Positions 1 to 8,459 of a DNA stretch of 38,341 nt are shown here, one piece after another. Numbering within the stretch: position 1 is the stretch's first letter; each line of letters starts with the position of its first letter. Source of the DNA: a virus. The notes below the pieces were generated by a model. That model saw only the letters and a program-made list of their open reading frames with translations, was not told the origin of the DNA and did not search any database. The stretch lies in IMG/VR virus record IMGVR_UViG_3300032284_000936, positions 1 through 38,341 of that record. One strand, given 5' to 3'. The position numbers and the translations under genes were made by a program.

Positions 1-123
1 ACCCAAGCAATGACACTAGATAATAGTGGTAACTTGGGTATTGGAACAACAAGTCCTAGTTACAAATTAGATGTATATGGTTCAAGTTATGGAACAATTC
101 GTGCAAATGGTGGCACAGGTGGA
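1..123. repeat. Terminal overlap, identical to the right end (circular assembly)
   Basis: Bases 1-123 repeat bases 38219-38341 exactly. The tail-fibre frame open at the right end (codon phase of 36221) matches the frame open at base 1. This is what a circular contig cut at an arbitrary point inside a gene looks like; the unique length is then 38218 bases. A true short terminal repeat is possible but less likely, because it would sit in the middle of a structural gene. Confidence 0.95.
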
Positions 124-672
124 GAACTAATTCTTGCGTCTGGAGGAACAACTGTTGGTGATATTTTTGCCAATTCATCTCAACTATACATTCAGACAGT
201 AACAAATGTGCCAATGGTTTTTTATACCAATAACACAGAACGTGCTCGTATAGACTCTAGTGGTAACTTGTTAGTGGGGACTACAACAAGCCCTAGTGGT
301 AGTAGTAATATTGCAGTTACAGGTTCAATTTTGCCTGCATTGTCAGCAGGTACTGCAGTATTTGCATTAGATGGAAACCAAACAGGACTCACCATAGCAA
401 ATGGAGCAACTGGTACGCCTTTTGGTGGAACAAATAACTTTTCAGGAATGTTCTGGGTAAACGATGTAAATTCAGGACAAGGCGCATTATTTATTACTGG
501 AAATGGTTCAATTGTGTTGGTATCACAAACAGGAGCTGTATACACAACAACATCTGGCACTGCGAGCAGAATTAACGTTTATTTGAGCAGTAATGTAGTA
601 ACAATTCAAAACAATAATGGTGCATCTTCTAATTTTAGAGTTCTTGGATTTAGAACTCGTGGTTCACAATAA
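1..672 (+). CDS. Tail fibre protein, 3' part (continues from 36221)
   Basis: This is the C-terminal 223 codons of the tail fibre whose start is at 36221 on the other side of the circular junction; joined, the protein is about 889 residues. The frame is open from base 1, so the ATG at 10 is internal. It carries the phage-fibre motif GIGTTSPSYKLDV and a second similar unit (NLLVGTTTSP), both seen in beta-structured fibre repeats, and ends in a small Ser/Asn-rich domain. I see no peptidase S74-type self-cleaving chaperone at the C-terminus. It is followed after 19 bases by a small gene with a good ribosome site (aggag), so it is probably co-transcribed with the downstream tail genes. Confidence 0.85.
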   Translation, partial: TQAMTLDNSGNLGIGTTSPSYKLDVYGSSYGTIRANGGTGGELILASGGTTVGDIFANSSQLYIQTVTNVPMVFYTNNTERARIDSSGNLLVGTTTSPSGSSNIAVTGSILPALSAGTAVFALDGNQTGLTIANGATGTPFGGTNNFSGMFWVNDVNSGQGALFITGNGSIVLVSQTGAVYTTTSGTASRINVYLSSNVVTIQNNNGASSNFRVLGFRTRGSQ

Positions 673-691
673 TTTTTTAAAGGAGTAAATC

Positions 692-1051
692 ATGTCAGCA
701 CAAATCACTTGGACAATCGACTGGCTAAATGCCAGTACACAAACCATCAACGGACATTCTGAAGTCGTGTTAACGGCAGGATGGCGTTGTACAGGAACAG
801 AGGCAAATACAGCCACACCTCCTGTTGAATTCACCAACAGCATTTATGGGACTTGTACATTTCCTGAACCTGCTGAAGGTGGGTCTTTTACCCCCTACCA
901 AAATTTAACTCAATCTCAAGTGATTGGTTGGTGTTGGGCTAATGGCATTGACCAACAAGCAACTGAGACTGCTATCAACAACAATCTCAATCTGCAAATC
1001 AATCCGCTAATTACGCAGCCGCCACTTCCCTGGCAAACACAAGGAGCATAA
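692..1051 (+). CDS. DUF7936-like small phage protein
   Basis: 119 residues, no signal peptide or membrane segment. It begins with a TWTIDWLNAS-type beta strand and contains the stretch SFTPYQNLTQSQVIGW followed by a Pro-rich end (PPLPWQ). I recognise this arrangement as a family common beside tail-fibre genes in proteobacterial phages (DUF7936 in my recollection). Function is unknown; its place directly after the fibre suggests a fibre-associated or assembly role. Good aggag ribosome site; the stop abuts the next ATG. Confidence 0.75.
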   Translation: MSAQITWTIDWLNASTQTINGHSEVVLTAGWRCTGTEANTATPPVEFTNSIYGTCTFPEPAEGGSFTPYQNLTQSQVIGWCWANGIDQQATETAINNNLNLQINPLITQPPLPWQTQGA

Positions 1052-1198
1052 ATGGAAAAAATTACTCTCTCAACAACTTTTGTCAACCAAATCATGGCTT
1101 ATCTTGGAACACGCCCATTCCAAGAAGTATTTCAAATGATCAATGAGATTCAAAAAGAAGCACAAGCACAACAACAGGAAGCACCCAAAGACATTTAA
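1052..1198 (+). CDS. Small conserved phage protein (48 residues)
   Basis: The ATG follows directly on the stop of the previous gene, with aaggag just upstream. The peptide has a hydrophobic helix followed by LGTRPFQEVFQMI and a Gln/Ala-rich charged helix. I know similar 45-60 residue proteins near phage tail genes, with the same LGTRPY-EV pattern. Function unknown; the sequence suggests a short helical hairpin. Confidence 0.7.
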   Translation: MEKITLSTTFVNQIMAYLGTRPFQEVFQMINEIQKEAQAQQQEAPKDI

Positions 1199-1209
1199 AT
1201 AGGACTAAC

Positions 1210-1896
1210 ATGGAATTGCATTGGTTAAGTGAAAGAAGTGCAGAAGCACGGGAACTGTTTAACGAAGTCATTGTCACCAACTGTTACGGGTTAACAAAAG
1301 AAATCTGTAAAGACCGTGAGTTCATAGATATAGGCGCAAATATGGGGATGTTCTCTATATTTGCATCTAGTCTAGGAGCAAGCAAAGTTATAGCAGTAGA
1401 ACCCGTATCTTCTACAGTTGAAATGCTCAAAGACAACATTGAGCAATCTAAATTAGACATTATTGTCTTACAGAACATTGTTTCTGATGTTGGCGGTGAA
1501 ATGGTCAAGATTGGGCTACAACTCAAGTCTGGCCACAATAGCGTCTATAGTCCAAGCGATAGTTTTGAAGAAGTCAAAACCGTCACCCTCAAAGACCTGT
1601 TAGACATGACCACTAGCGACAATGTCTTTTTAAAGATCGATTGCGAAGGTGGCGAATACGACATCCTACTCAATGCCGACAATCTAGACAGAGTCACCAC
1701 GGTGGCCATCGAAATCCATGCCGATCTCCACCCCAACTTTCACGGTGCTTGGCATATCCATGAGGCTTTGACTAAGTTTGGGTTCAAGCCTATTGTTCAG
1801 AATCAGATGAAGTCATGGCGGTATGATGCCTTTGGCCAACCATTTGACATCAAAAACTTGCCTGTTTCAGAAGAGATATGGGTAAGACATGGATAG
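1210..1896 (+). CDS. FkbM-family SAM-dependent methyltransferase
   Basis: 228 residues. The SAM-binding motif is FIDIGANMGMF (residues about 38-48), with the acidic VEP at 63-65 and the FkbM-type FLKIDCEGGEYD at about 140-151. FkbM enzymes typically O-methylate sugars or polyketides. Here the gene overlaps the following glycosyltransferase by 8 bases, so a role in methylating a glycan on the virion or the host surface is likely. The length is normal for a single-domain member. ATG chosen with agga six bases upstream. Confidence 0.88.
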   Translation: MELHWLSERSAEARELFNEVIVTNCYGLTKEICKDREFIDIGANMGMFSIFASSLGASKVIAVEPVSSTVEMLKDNIEQSKLDIIVLQNIVSDVGGEMVKIGLQLKSGHNSVYSPSDSFEEVKTVTLKDLLDMTTSDNVFLKIDCEGGEYDILLNADNLDRVTTVAIEIHADLHPNFHGAWHIHEALTKFGFKPIVQNQMKSWRYDAFGQPFDIKNLPVSEEIWVRHG

Positions 1897-2860
1897 TATC
1901 CTCTGCTCCATCGGAACCAGAGGACGATACGACACCACCCTTCCTCTGGCATTGGCGGCCATTATCAACCAAACCAGAATCCCAGATAAAGTCATTATCT
2001 TTGATGACAATGACAATCCAAGGGATGTTCGTGAGGAATTGATCTACAAGAATCTATTCCAAATGATGGATTTGAAAAACATTGAATGGGAATGGGTTTT
2101 TGCTCAGAAAAAAGGTACGCATTGGAATCACCAGGCTGCTAACATCATGGGTTACAAATGGGTTTGGAGAATGGACGATGATTGCATTCCAGAACCCAAT
2201 GTCCTCAGAACCCTGTTGAGTTATGCCATCAGAAAGGATGCAGGAGCCGTTGGAGGTTCTATCCTTACTCCACCACTCACATTTGAAAATACACGTTCTA
2301 CAGGGCGCATAGAGGACATCAACAACGAACCTAATGCCCAATGGAAAGTTATCCAGAAAGAGCAAGAGGTCGAGCACCTTCATTGTTCTTTTGTTTACCG
2401 TGCTGGGGTTTACGATTACAACATTGGTTTATCTAGGGTTGCCCACCGAGAGGAAACCTTATTTAGTTATGGCCTCCATCAAAGGGGTTATAAGCTTTAT
2501 GTGATTCCTGATGCGATCACTTGGCACTTGAAGAACCCAAAAGGTGGCATTCGGTCAGAAACAGATGAATCACTTTACTTACATGATGAGCAAATCTTTG
2601 CTAATTTCATGCAATATCGTGACCACACCATTGTGGTATTGAACTGCGGTTTAGGAGATCACATTGTTTTCTCTAAGATATTGCCTGAAATCAAGAAACC
2701 TTTGGTGTTCAGTTGCTATCCTGACATTGTGCCTGGTCATGCAATAGCCCATGCTGAACGTGGGTTTGGCAATATTGACCAATGGAATATCTATTTGAAA
2801 ATGTCCCAATGGGAATGGAAGGGTTCGCTAGAGGACGCTTTTAGAAAGTTGTACTTATGA
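1889..2860 (+). CDS. GT2-type glycosyltransferase with a GT9-like N-half fused at its C-terminus
   Basis: 323 residues. Residues 1-230 look like a GT-A (family 2) glycosyltransferase: an N-terminal strand, an acidic stretch FDDNDN at 38-43, and the metal-binding triad MDDDC at 95-99, followed by a receiver region with HLHCSFVYR. From about 245 the sequence changes character: IVVLNCGLGDHIVFSKILPEI contains the GLGD-H loop that opens ADP-heptose:LPS heptosyltransferase-like (GT9) enzymes. The C-half of such an enzyme follows in the next gene, which overlaps by 4 bases. It probably acts with the FkbM enzyme on surface or virion glycans. Confidence 0.85.
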   Translation: MDSILCSIGTRGRYDTTLPLALAAIINQTRIPDKVIIFDDNDNPRDVREELIYKNLFQMMDLKNIEWEWVFAQKKGTHWNHQAANIMGYKWVWRMDDDCIPEPNVLRTLLSYAIRKDAGAVGGSILTPPLTFENTRSTGRIEDINNEPNAQWKVIQKEQEVEHLHCSFVYRAGVYDYNIGLSRVAHREETLFSYGLHQRGYKLYVIPDAITWHLKNPKGGIRSETDESLYLHDEQIFANFMQYRDHTIVVLNCGLGDHIVFSKILPEIKKPLVFSCYPDIVPGHAIAHAERGFGNIDQWNIYLKMSQWEWKGSLEDAFRKLYL

Positions 2861-3294
2861 TCATCATCAGCCCTTATTCCAAATCCCTTAGAAACGGCAA
2901 AGAAAACCCAAAGAATTACCCTTATTGGCCAGAAGTCTTGAAAGACATTAGAGAACCTTGCGTTCAAATTGGGATTGCTGGTGAAAAACAATTGTGCAAG
3001 GATTTCAGAACAGACTTGAGTTTTGATGAACTTAGGTTACTTCTCAAAGAATGTCGGACATGGATCAGTTGTGATTCGTTCTTTCAGCACTTTGCTTGGG
3101 CAGAAGGCAAGCCTGGGATTGTGATTTTCTCCCGTTCTGACCCTTTGATCTATGGTCATCCAGAAAATGTGAATCTTCTTAAAAGCAGAGATTTACTGAC
3201 TCCATATCAATTTATCACTTGGGAAGAACAAGAATATGTTAAAGAAGCCTTTATTGGGCCTAGCGATGTCATAAAAGCATTGGAATTATTCTAG
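2857..3294 (+). CDS. GT9-like C-terminal domain (separate half of a GT-B glycosyltransferase)
   Basis: 145 residues starting MIIISPYSKS, which matches the first strand of the C-terminal nucleotide-sugar domain of GT9/heptosyltransferase-like enzymes. Residues 69-101 (WISCDSFFQHFAW followed by GKPGIVIFSRSDP and GHPEN) match the family's S-x-D-S-x-x-x-H-x-A loop. The protein lacks the N-terminal Rossmann domain, and that region seems to be fused to the preceding gene. Overlapping ATGA coupling suggests that both halves are made together. Whether they assemble into one active enzyme is inference. Confidence 0.8.
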   Translation: MIIISPYSKSLRNGKENPKNYPYWPEVLKDIREPCVQIGIAGEKQLCKDFRTDLSFDELRLLLKECRTWISCDSFFQHFAWAEGKPGIVIFSRSDPLIYGHPENVNLLKSRDLLTPYQFITWEEQEYVKEAFIGPSDVIKALELF

Positions 3295-3307
3295 AACTTG
3301 GTAAAAT
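3280..3307 (+). promoter_or_regulatory. Possible sigma70-type promoter before the tail-protein operon
   Basis: TTGGAA at 3280-3285, a 16-base spacer ending in TGG, and TAAAAT at 3302-3307 (an extended -10). It lies between the glycosyltransferase cassette and the tail gene at 3341, which has no clear ribosome site. Plausible but not proven; the genes upstream run in the same direction. Confidence 0.35.
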
Positions 3308-3340
3308 TAAAGTGATGCTCAACTTCTACACTTAAACACC

Positions 3341-5008
3341 ATGAGCGACTATACCCCGTTAAGAACACCATTTTCAAATATGTCATTTTGTCCCGATGTG
3401 CCAAGCAACGCATTGGGTCCTAATGAATACAATTCAGGATTAAATGTAGAAGCTGACGTTAGAGGGATCAAGAAGGTATTTGGTGAGGTAGACATTGCCA
3501 CTGCCATTCCTAATCTTCCTGTCTACATGGATGGTGGATTTCGATCTGAAAGCAATTGGGTTTACATTATTGCCACCAGAGATTCATCGAATCATGGTAG
3601 ATGGTACATGGTTACCGCCACGGGTATCACCAACATCACCCCAGGCGTAGGAGCCAATCCTTCTGTTTACCTAACAGGTTATACAGAAAACATCAACATC
3701 ACAACTTCATGGGTAGGAAACGTCTTTTTTATCAATGACGGCATCTATGCACCCATGTATTTTGGTCCTACTCAGACTGAGATTTATCTGTATGACGCTG
3801 CGCCAGATAATTATGTGTGGAATTATGAGGTTTCAGCATCTCCTTCTGTAACCAAAGTTACCGCTACTTTTGTAAGAAACTATTGCTCACCCAACGTGGG
3901 TAACATTTTGATTGCAGGAAATCTTACAAAAACTTACGCATCTGGTCAAATCATTAACTACCCAACAACGGTTAGATGGTCTCAGCAGTTTGCCAATACG
4001 GGTGTTCCTGCCAACTGGACTCCTACTTTATCCAATGTATCCAATGAAGTTGAAATTCCTGTTCGTGGACCAATCATTGATGGGTTTTTCCTTGGAGGCA
4101 ACTTTTATGTATGCTCTTATTGGGATACTATTGTTTTCTCTCCTATTGCTTATCAATCTTCTACTGCCCCTATTTTTGGTATACGTTTGTTTAACCAAGG
4201 CAGAGGGTTGTTCAACAATAATTGTTGGTCCAATACGGATGCCAACGTATATGGCGTTGATGCTAGGGATATTTGGGTATTCGATGGTTCTAATTTTAAC
4301 CCACTGGGCAATCAGCGAGTTAGGGACTACTTCTTTGCCAACATCAATACTGCCCTAGATGCCAATGGCCAACCCTATGCTGACCGTATGTTCATGGTCA
4401 ACAATACCCAAAAAAATCAGATCGAGATTTACTATCCCGATAAGAACAGTACCTCTTGGTGCAACAAGATGCTTTCTTGGAGATATGACATCCAAGTCTG
4501 GAATGCGCCTAAAGACGTTCAATACGCCTGTATGGGGTGCGAGGGACCAAGATGGGTGGATGCTACTACCGATTACTTTAATCTTCCCTCAAGGGCTGTG
4601 GTTTATGTTAAAGGCGGTGTAGCCAATCAGAAGTTAGTGGAGACATCTATTGGAAATAATTTCAGTGGCAATACTATTCCTGTTCTTTTTGAGCGTACTA
4701 ACGTGGTTTTGGTTAGCACTGACGGTCCTGTTCCTTTCTCTAGTAAAGTCTATATTCATCGATTGATGCCTGAAATTTCAGGGTCTGGAACTGTCAATAT
4801 CACCGTAGGAGGCGCAAATTCAACCGCTCAAAGTGCGGTTTATGGTGCTTCTGGTACAGTTTCTATCGTTACAGACAATCCTTGGGTGACTACTCAGCAA
4901 AATACATTCAGAACGATTGCGATCAAAGTGGAGTCAAATGACGCTACAAACGCCTTTAATTTGACTGCTATGAACTGGCAAGCCACCATCACTGAGGATG
5001 CGTTCTAA
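3341..5008 (+). CDS. Tail structural protein (propeller-like, nozzle or stabilisation type)
   Basis: 555 residues, beta-rich, with many aromatic and Asn/Thr strands and no signal peptide. It starts SDYTPLRTPFSNMSFCPDV, a pattern I associate with tail proteins of short-tailed phages that sit between adaptor and fibres. Repeating blocks such as WVGNVFFINDG, GGNFYVCSYWD and NVYGVDARDIWVF look like blades of a propeller. A nozzle or P22 gp10-like stabilisation role is inference from fold appearance and position. The stop shares one base with the next ATG. Confidence 0.7.
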   Translation: MSDYTPLRTPFSNMSFCPDVPSNALGPNEYNSGLNVEADVRGIKKVFGEVDIATAIPNLPVYMDGGFRSESNWVYIIATRDSSNHGRWYMVTATGITNITPGVGANPSVYLTGYTENINITTSWVGNVFFINDGIYAPMYFGPTQTEIYLYDAAPDNYVWNYEVSASPSVTKVTATFVRNYCSPNVGNILIAGNLTKTYASGQIINYPTTVRWSQQFANTGVPANWTPTLSNVSNEVEIPVRGPIIDGFFLGGNFYVCSYWDTIVFSPIAYQSSTAPIFGIRLFNQGRGLFNNNCWSNTDANVYGVDARDIWVFDGSNFNPLGNQRVRDYFFANINTALDANGQPYADRMFMVNNTQKNQIEIYYPDKNSTSWCNKMLSWRYDIQVWNAPKDVQYACMGCEGPRWVDATTDYFNLPSRAVVYVKGGVANQKLVETSIGNNFSGNTIPVLFERTNVVLVSTDGPVPFSSKVYIHRLMPEISGSGTVNITVGGANSTAQSAVYGASGTVSIVTDNPWVTTQQNTFRTIAIKVESNDATNAFNLTAMNWQATITEDAF

Positions 5009-6696
5009 TGCCATTTGCACTAACCGCCAGCCCAAATCTGAATGAAATATCAGATGCCATTAATTATTTGTTGAATAACTTTGGCTCTAATGTTTCTATT
5101 GATTTGACCACTGGGATTATTGCGGGACCATCAGGTAGGATTTCTAATCTTTATAAGTACATTTCGATCAAATATGCCACTTCGTATGATGGTACGGTAG
5201 GATTTAGCAATGTTCCAACAGGTGCGACTTATTACGGGGTTAGAAATTCCAACGACTCCACAGAGTCCACCAATCCTGCCGACTATATTTGGTACAAAAC
5301 CACTGGATTTGGCTCTACTAATTATCTTTGGTACATCGTAGCTGGTGGTAGACAGATTGATTTTTATGTCAGTCCTACTCAACCTAGCGACTATTACGTT
5401 AAAGACCCTGGCACTGCCATCGACATTGACATTGTCACTACGACCAAAACTCAGAATGTAGCTATTCCTGCCATCTACCAATGGACATCAGGAAGCGCCC
5501 CTGCAAGGCCGACAACGACATCGACTTACACTTGGGCTACTGCGTCCTATTCTGCGCCTTCTGGATGGTCTACAACGCCTACAAGCAACAGTACCCCAGG
5601 ATATGTCCAATGGGCTATTTTTGTACCAATTACCGCAAATTCTAATGTTGCAACCTCTGTTGTAGATTGGACAAACACTGGTTATCCAATCGTGCAATTC
5701 AGTGCAAATGGTGCAACTGGTAGTGCAGGAGGCACAGGATTAAGTGCATTAACTGCTTATTTGGTACAAAGCCAAGCATCCAGTGCGCCTAGCTTTACTA
5801 CGCCAACCTCTGGTGCAACTGCGCCTTCTGGTTGGTCTTTAACTGCTCCATCTAGTGTTTCTGTTGGTCAAGTGGTTTGGTATATTTTTGGACAATATAA
5901 CTCTACTGGATCAACTTTAGGTGGCGTGCCTGCTAACTCTACTGCTTGGACGGGACCGACTGCAGCATCTATTTTCCAAGATATTCGATCAGACAATTGG
6001 AATGGATCGACTCCTCCTACACCAGGATCATCAGGAACTTATGGAACTTCTGGATACTATATTTCTAGAACAAATGGAAGTATGTGGCTAAATAGCGTTT
6101 ATGGTCGAGGTATTGCAACCTTTGATGGCACAAATACTGCTACGGGTGGATACAGTGCTGCCATTCTTGCAAATAGCAGTTTAGGTCAAAATGTAGGCGT
6201 AGAGGCTTATTCAAACAATACATTTTTAACTTCTGGCGCAATAAGAGCGTATAACTCAAGTGGTAGTTCTGGTAATGCTATTTATGCTTACCAAAACGGT
6301 TCAGGCGTTGGTGTTGTAGGTCAGACTGCATCTGGCACTGGAGTAAAGGGAACGGGCACTACAGGCGTTACAGGAACTGGAACCCGTGGTGTTAATGGTG
6401 GTGGTGGGTCAGGAGACTATGGAGTTTATGGAATTAATACTTCTGGCGGTACGGCCATCTTTGCTGATGGATATTATGGAACCAATAACAATACCTTGGT
6501 AACCAATTTGTATGCTGACTTAGCTAAAAGTTTAGTTGGAACTGGTGGTGCTAATCAACTTAGGTTTGTCAGCGGCACATCTACAGGAACATCGATTGCC
6601 ACATTTTCAGCAACAAAGCCTGGTGCCGCATCCACTAATGTATGGATAACCATGCAAATTGACGCAACAACCATTTACATTCCAGTTTGGACATAA
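5008..6696 (+). CDS. Large tail fibre or receptor-binding tail protein
   Basis: 562 residues. The N-terminal ~140 residues include a WYIVAGGRQIDFYV stretch typical of tail-attached adaptor domains. Two copies of a roughly 70-residue module follow (about 155-223 and 250-316), each with a PSGWS motif, a Pro/Thr linker and a VQWAIF or VVWYIF strand. The same module occurs once in the N-terminus of the fibre starting at 36221. The C-terminal third is Gly/Ser/Asn-rich with short beta repeats (GTGVKGTGTTGVTGTG), as in trimeric fibre shafts. The probable role is host recognition. Confidence 0.75.
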   Translation: MPFALTASPNLNEISDAINYLLNNFGSNVSIDLTTGIIAGPSGRISNLYKYISIKYATSYDGTVGFSNVPTGATYYGVRNSNDSTESTNPADYIWYKTTGFGSTNYLWYIVAGGRQIDFYVSPTQPSDYYVKDPGTAIDIDIVTTTKTQNVAIPAIYQWTSGSAPARPTTTSTYTWATASYSAPSGWSTTPTSNSTPGYVQWAIFVPITANSNVATSVVDWTNTGYPIVQFSANGATGSAGGTGLSALTAYLVQSQASSAPSFTTPTSGATAPSGWSLTAPSSVSVGQVVWYIFGQYNSTGSTLGGVPANSTAWTGPTAASIFQDIRSDNWNGSTPPTPGSSGTYGTSGYYISRTNGSMWLNSVYGRGIATFDGTNTATGGYSAAILANSSLGQNVGVEAYSNNTFLTSGAIRAYNSSGSSGNAIYAYQNGSGVGVVGQTASGTGVKGTGTTGVTGTGTRGVNGGGGSGDYGVYGINTSGGTAIFADGYYGTNNNTLVTNLYADLAKSLVGTGGANQLRFVSGTSTGTSIATFSATKPGAASTNVWITMQIDATTIYIPVWT

Positions 6697-6697
6697 C

Positions 6698-6976
6698 ATG
6701 AGAACTACCATTATTCCTCAAGCAACCGTTACAGAAGACATTAGTTTAATAGATGAAGCTCCTGGTCTTCAGGTTAGATTTTTAGTTGGTAAACGTGAAT
6801 CCAATGGTAACTGGGTTGTTCCTCAGCAGTTTGAAACTTTTATTGTTGCAGGTGAGCAATACACAGAATTGAATGGACCGCCTCAATCTTGGTGTCCAGA
6901 TAAGCCAACGGGAACTTACAGAAACGAAGATTTGTGGCATTACGTTGATTTACAAAGAAATAGCGTTAATTCATAA
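6698..6976 (+). CDS. Hypothetical tail-operon protein
   Basis: 92 residues from the ATG at 6698, which follows the previous stop by one base; a longer TTG-started version would overlap that gene and is unlikely. Mostly beta, with no signal or membrane segment and two notable aromatic patches (PPQSWCPDK and NEDLWHYVD). I do not recognise a family with certainty. Its position suggests a small virion or assembly protein. Confidence 0.65.
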   Translation: MRTTIIPQATVTEDISLIDEAPGLQVRFLVGKRESNGNWVVPQQFETFIVAGEQYTELNGPPQSWCPDKPTGTYRNEDLWHYVDLQRNSVNS

Positions 6977-7006
6977 ACATCGGTAAAATTGGCCAAAAGG
7001 ATTAAT

Positions 7007-7249
7007 ATGGGCGCACCAGTACAAAATCAAACGCAATCATCGATGGGTACGCAACCTACATTGCCAATGCAACCTACGTTATCTACTGGTAATCAAAGTA
7101 ATCCACCCAATCAATATCCTATTCAGCAAGGTCAGTCTATGCCTGATCTACCAATGGGAAAAGGTAATGTAACTAATTCGGCAACTTCTGGTCAACCCAT
7201 GATGGGACAGCCTAATAGCAATATGCAAAGTGGATTAAATGGAAGCTAA
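7007..7249 (+). CDS. Gln/Pro/Met/Asn-rich low-complexity protein
   Basis: 80 residues with almost no charged residues, rich in Gln, Pro, Met, Asn and Gly (for example QPTLPMQPTLSTG). The ATG at 7007 has aaaagg six bases upstream and is preferred over an upstream TTG at 6989. It overlaps the next gene by 11 bases. It looks intrinsically disordered; function unknown. Confidence 0.6.
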   Translation: MGAPVQNQTQSSMGTQPTLPMQPTLSTGNQSNPPNQYPIQQGQSMPDLPMGKGNVTNSATSGQPMMGQPNSNMQSGLNGS

Positions 7250-7718
7250 TGAAAAGGTAATTTCTGAAAGATTAGAGTGGTTTGGAGGCGATAAAAATGC
7301 CTTAGAGATGTTTAATATGTTTGTCTATATTTCCCACATATGGGATGATTTGGTAGACAAAGATAAAGATGTTTCTGAGGATAATATTAATAAAGTATTT
7401 GCAATGTGTTTGATTTATTTGCCTATGAATGCTTTTTATAGACAAATTCAATATCAAATTATGCCAATGTGGATAACGGTCATATCTTCATATGAAACCG
7501 CCAACCAATTGGAAAGAGAAAAAGATGAACATGGAATTGAAATTTCTCATAGTTTGAGATATGCAGCAGGTAACATCATTGCATATTCAATCTATCTTTG
7601 TGTAGGCCCAGAAAAGGCAAAAGAGTATTTGCCTAAAATGTGGAAAACAATCTTTTTTGAAAGATTTGATGATTATCGTAAGGAACACTTAAATGTTGAA
7701 ACTCAAGCATCTACTTAA
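7239..7718 (+). CDS. Helical phage protein with a DDxxD motif
   Basis: 159 residues, predominantly helical and acidic. Near residues 32-43 it reads HIWDDLVDKDKD, which has the spacing of the Asp-rich motif of class I isoprenoid synthases, and near the end it has RFDDYRKEH. I remember uncharacterised phage proteins with the same SHIWDDLVDKD signature. The short length and lack of other synthase motifs make catalytic activity doubtful. It sits between tail and ejection-protein genes. Confidence 0.65.
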   Translation: MEANEKVISERLEWFGGDKNALEMFNMFVYISHIWDDLVDKDKDVSEDNINKVFAMCLIYLPMNAFYRQIQYQIMPMWITVISSYETANQLEREKDEHGIEISHSLRYAAGNIIAYSIYLCVGPEKAKEYLPKMWKTIFFERFDDYRKEHLNVETQAST

Positions 7719-8457
7719 ATTTATTGGTGTTATTCCACAATTTTCTATTGTTCAACTGGGTGGTGGCTCTAGCAGTTCAAGTCCTACATTAACCCCAGAA
7801 CAAACTGATTTATTAAAAGCACAAACCGATGCTTTTACCAATACTTTCCTTCCTGCATATAAAACTGCGGTATCTGGAGCCACTGGAACTTATAATGCCT
7901 CTTCTCCTTATTTAAACAATGCAGCTTTACAAGGTTACAACACTTCAGAAGGTGTACAAAGTTCATTTTTAACTCCTGGCGCAACTGCCATGAGCGATGC
8001 GGCAAAAAATCTTACAAACTTAACAAGTCCTGGTTACTTCAATCAATTGTTGTCAGGTGCAATGGGAAGTGTTGCAGATATTAATAGAGAAGCCTTAAAT
8101 ACAAATAATGCTCAATATGGTGGAAGTGGCGAATTAGGTTCTGCTAGATCATATTTGGCAAACGCCAACACTTCATCGATTAATAATGCCAGAACTTCTG
8201 CAGCCGTATCTAACGCTTTGTCTAACTTTACAGGTCAAGCAATAGCAGGTGCAGGCGCTTTAGGAAATTTAGGTCAAGGAGCAGTAAACACGGCATTGAC
8301 TGCAGGTCAAAACGCAGTAGGTTTTGCTAATGCGCCTACAGATTTAATGTCTAAATATGCAGCAATTCTTTATGGAACACCTTCAGGCGCTACTCCAAAC
8401 TTCTCTGGAACTCAAGGAACTACTTCTTCTGGTTCTGGATTTAAATTGAGTATTTAA
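7693..8457 (+). CDS. Probable DNA-ejection / internal virion protein
   Basis: 254 residues. After a short hydrophobic N-terminus comes a Gly/Ser linker (GGGSSSSS) and then LTPEQTDLLKAQTDAF, an opening I associate with internal virion proteins of short-tailed phages. The rest is Ala/Asn/Gly-rich and helical, with the segment SGELGSARSYLANAN. The low charge and Ala-rich helices suit a P22 gp7-type ejected protein. It overlaps the previous gene by 26 bases and is followed by two larger candidate internal proteins. The role is inferred from composition and position. Confidence 0.65.
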   Translation: MLKLKHLLKFIGVIPQFSIVQLGGGSSSSSPTLTPEQTDLLKAQTDAFTNTFLPAYKTAVSGATGTYNASSPYLNNAALQGYNTSEGVQSSFLTPGATAMSDAAKNLTNLTSPGYFNQLLSGAMGSVADINREALNTNNAQYGGSGELGSARSYLANANTSSINNARTSAAVSNALSNFTGQAIAGAGALGNLGQGAVNTALTAGQNAVGFANAPTDLMSKYAAILYGTPSGATPNFSGTQGTTSSGSGFKLSI

Positions 8458-8459
8458 TT

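Noticed and set aside
222-560. Minus-strand open frame of 112 codons in the tail fibre
   Set aside because: It is antisense to a well-supported fibre gene, and such frames are common in repetitive Thr/Gly/Asn-coding DNA.
3912-4622. Two plus-strand frames within the tail gene at 3341
   Set aside because: They lie inside a clearly coding frame, with no start signals and protein of odd composition.
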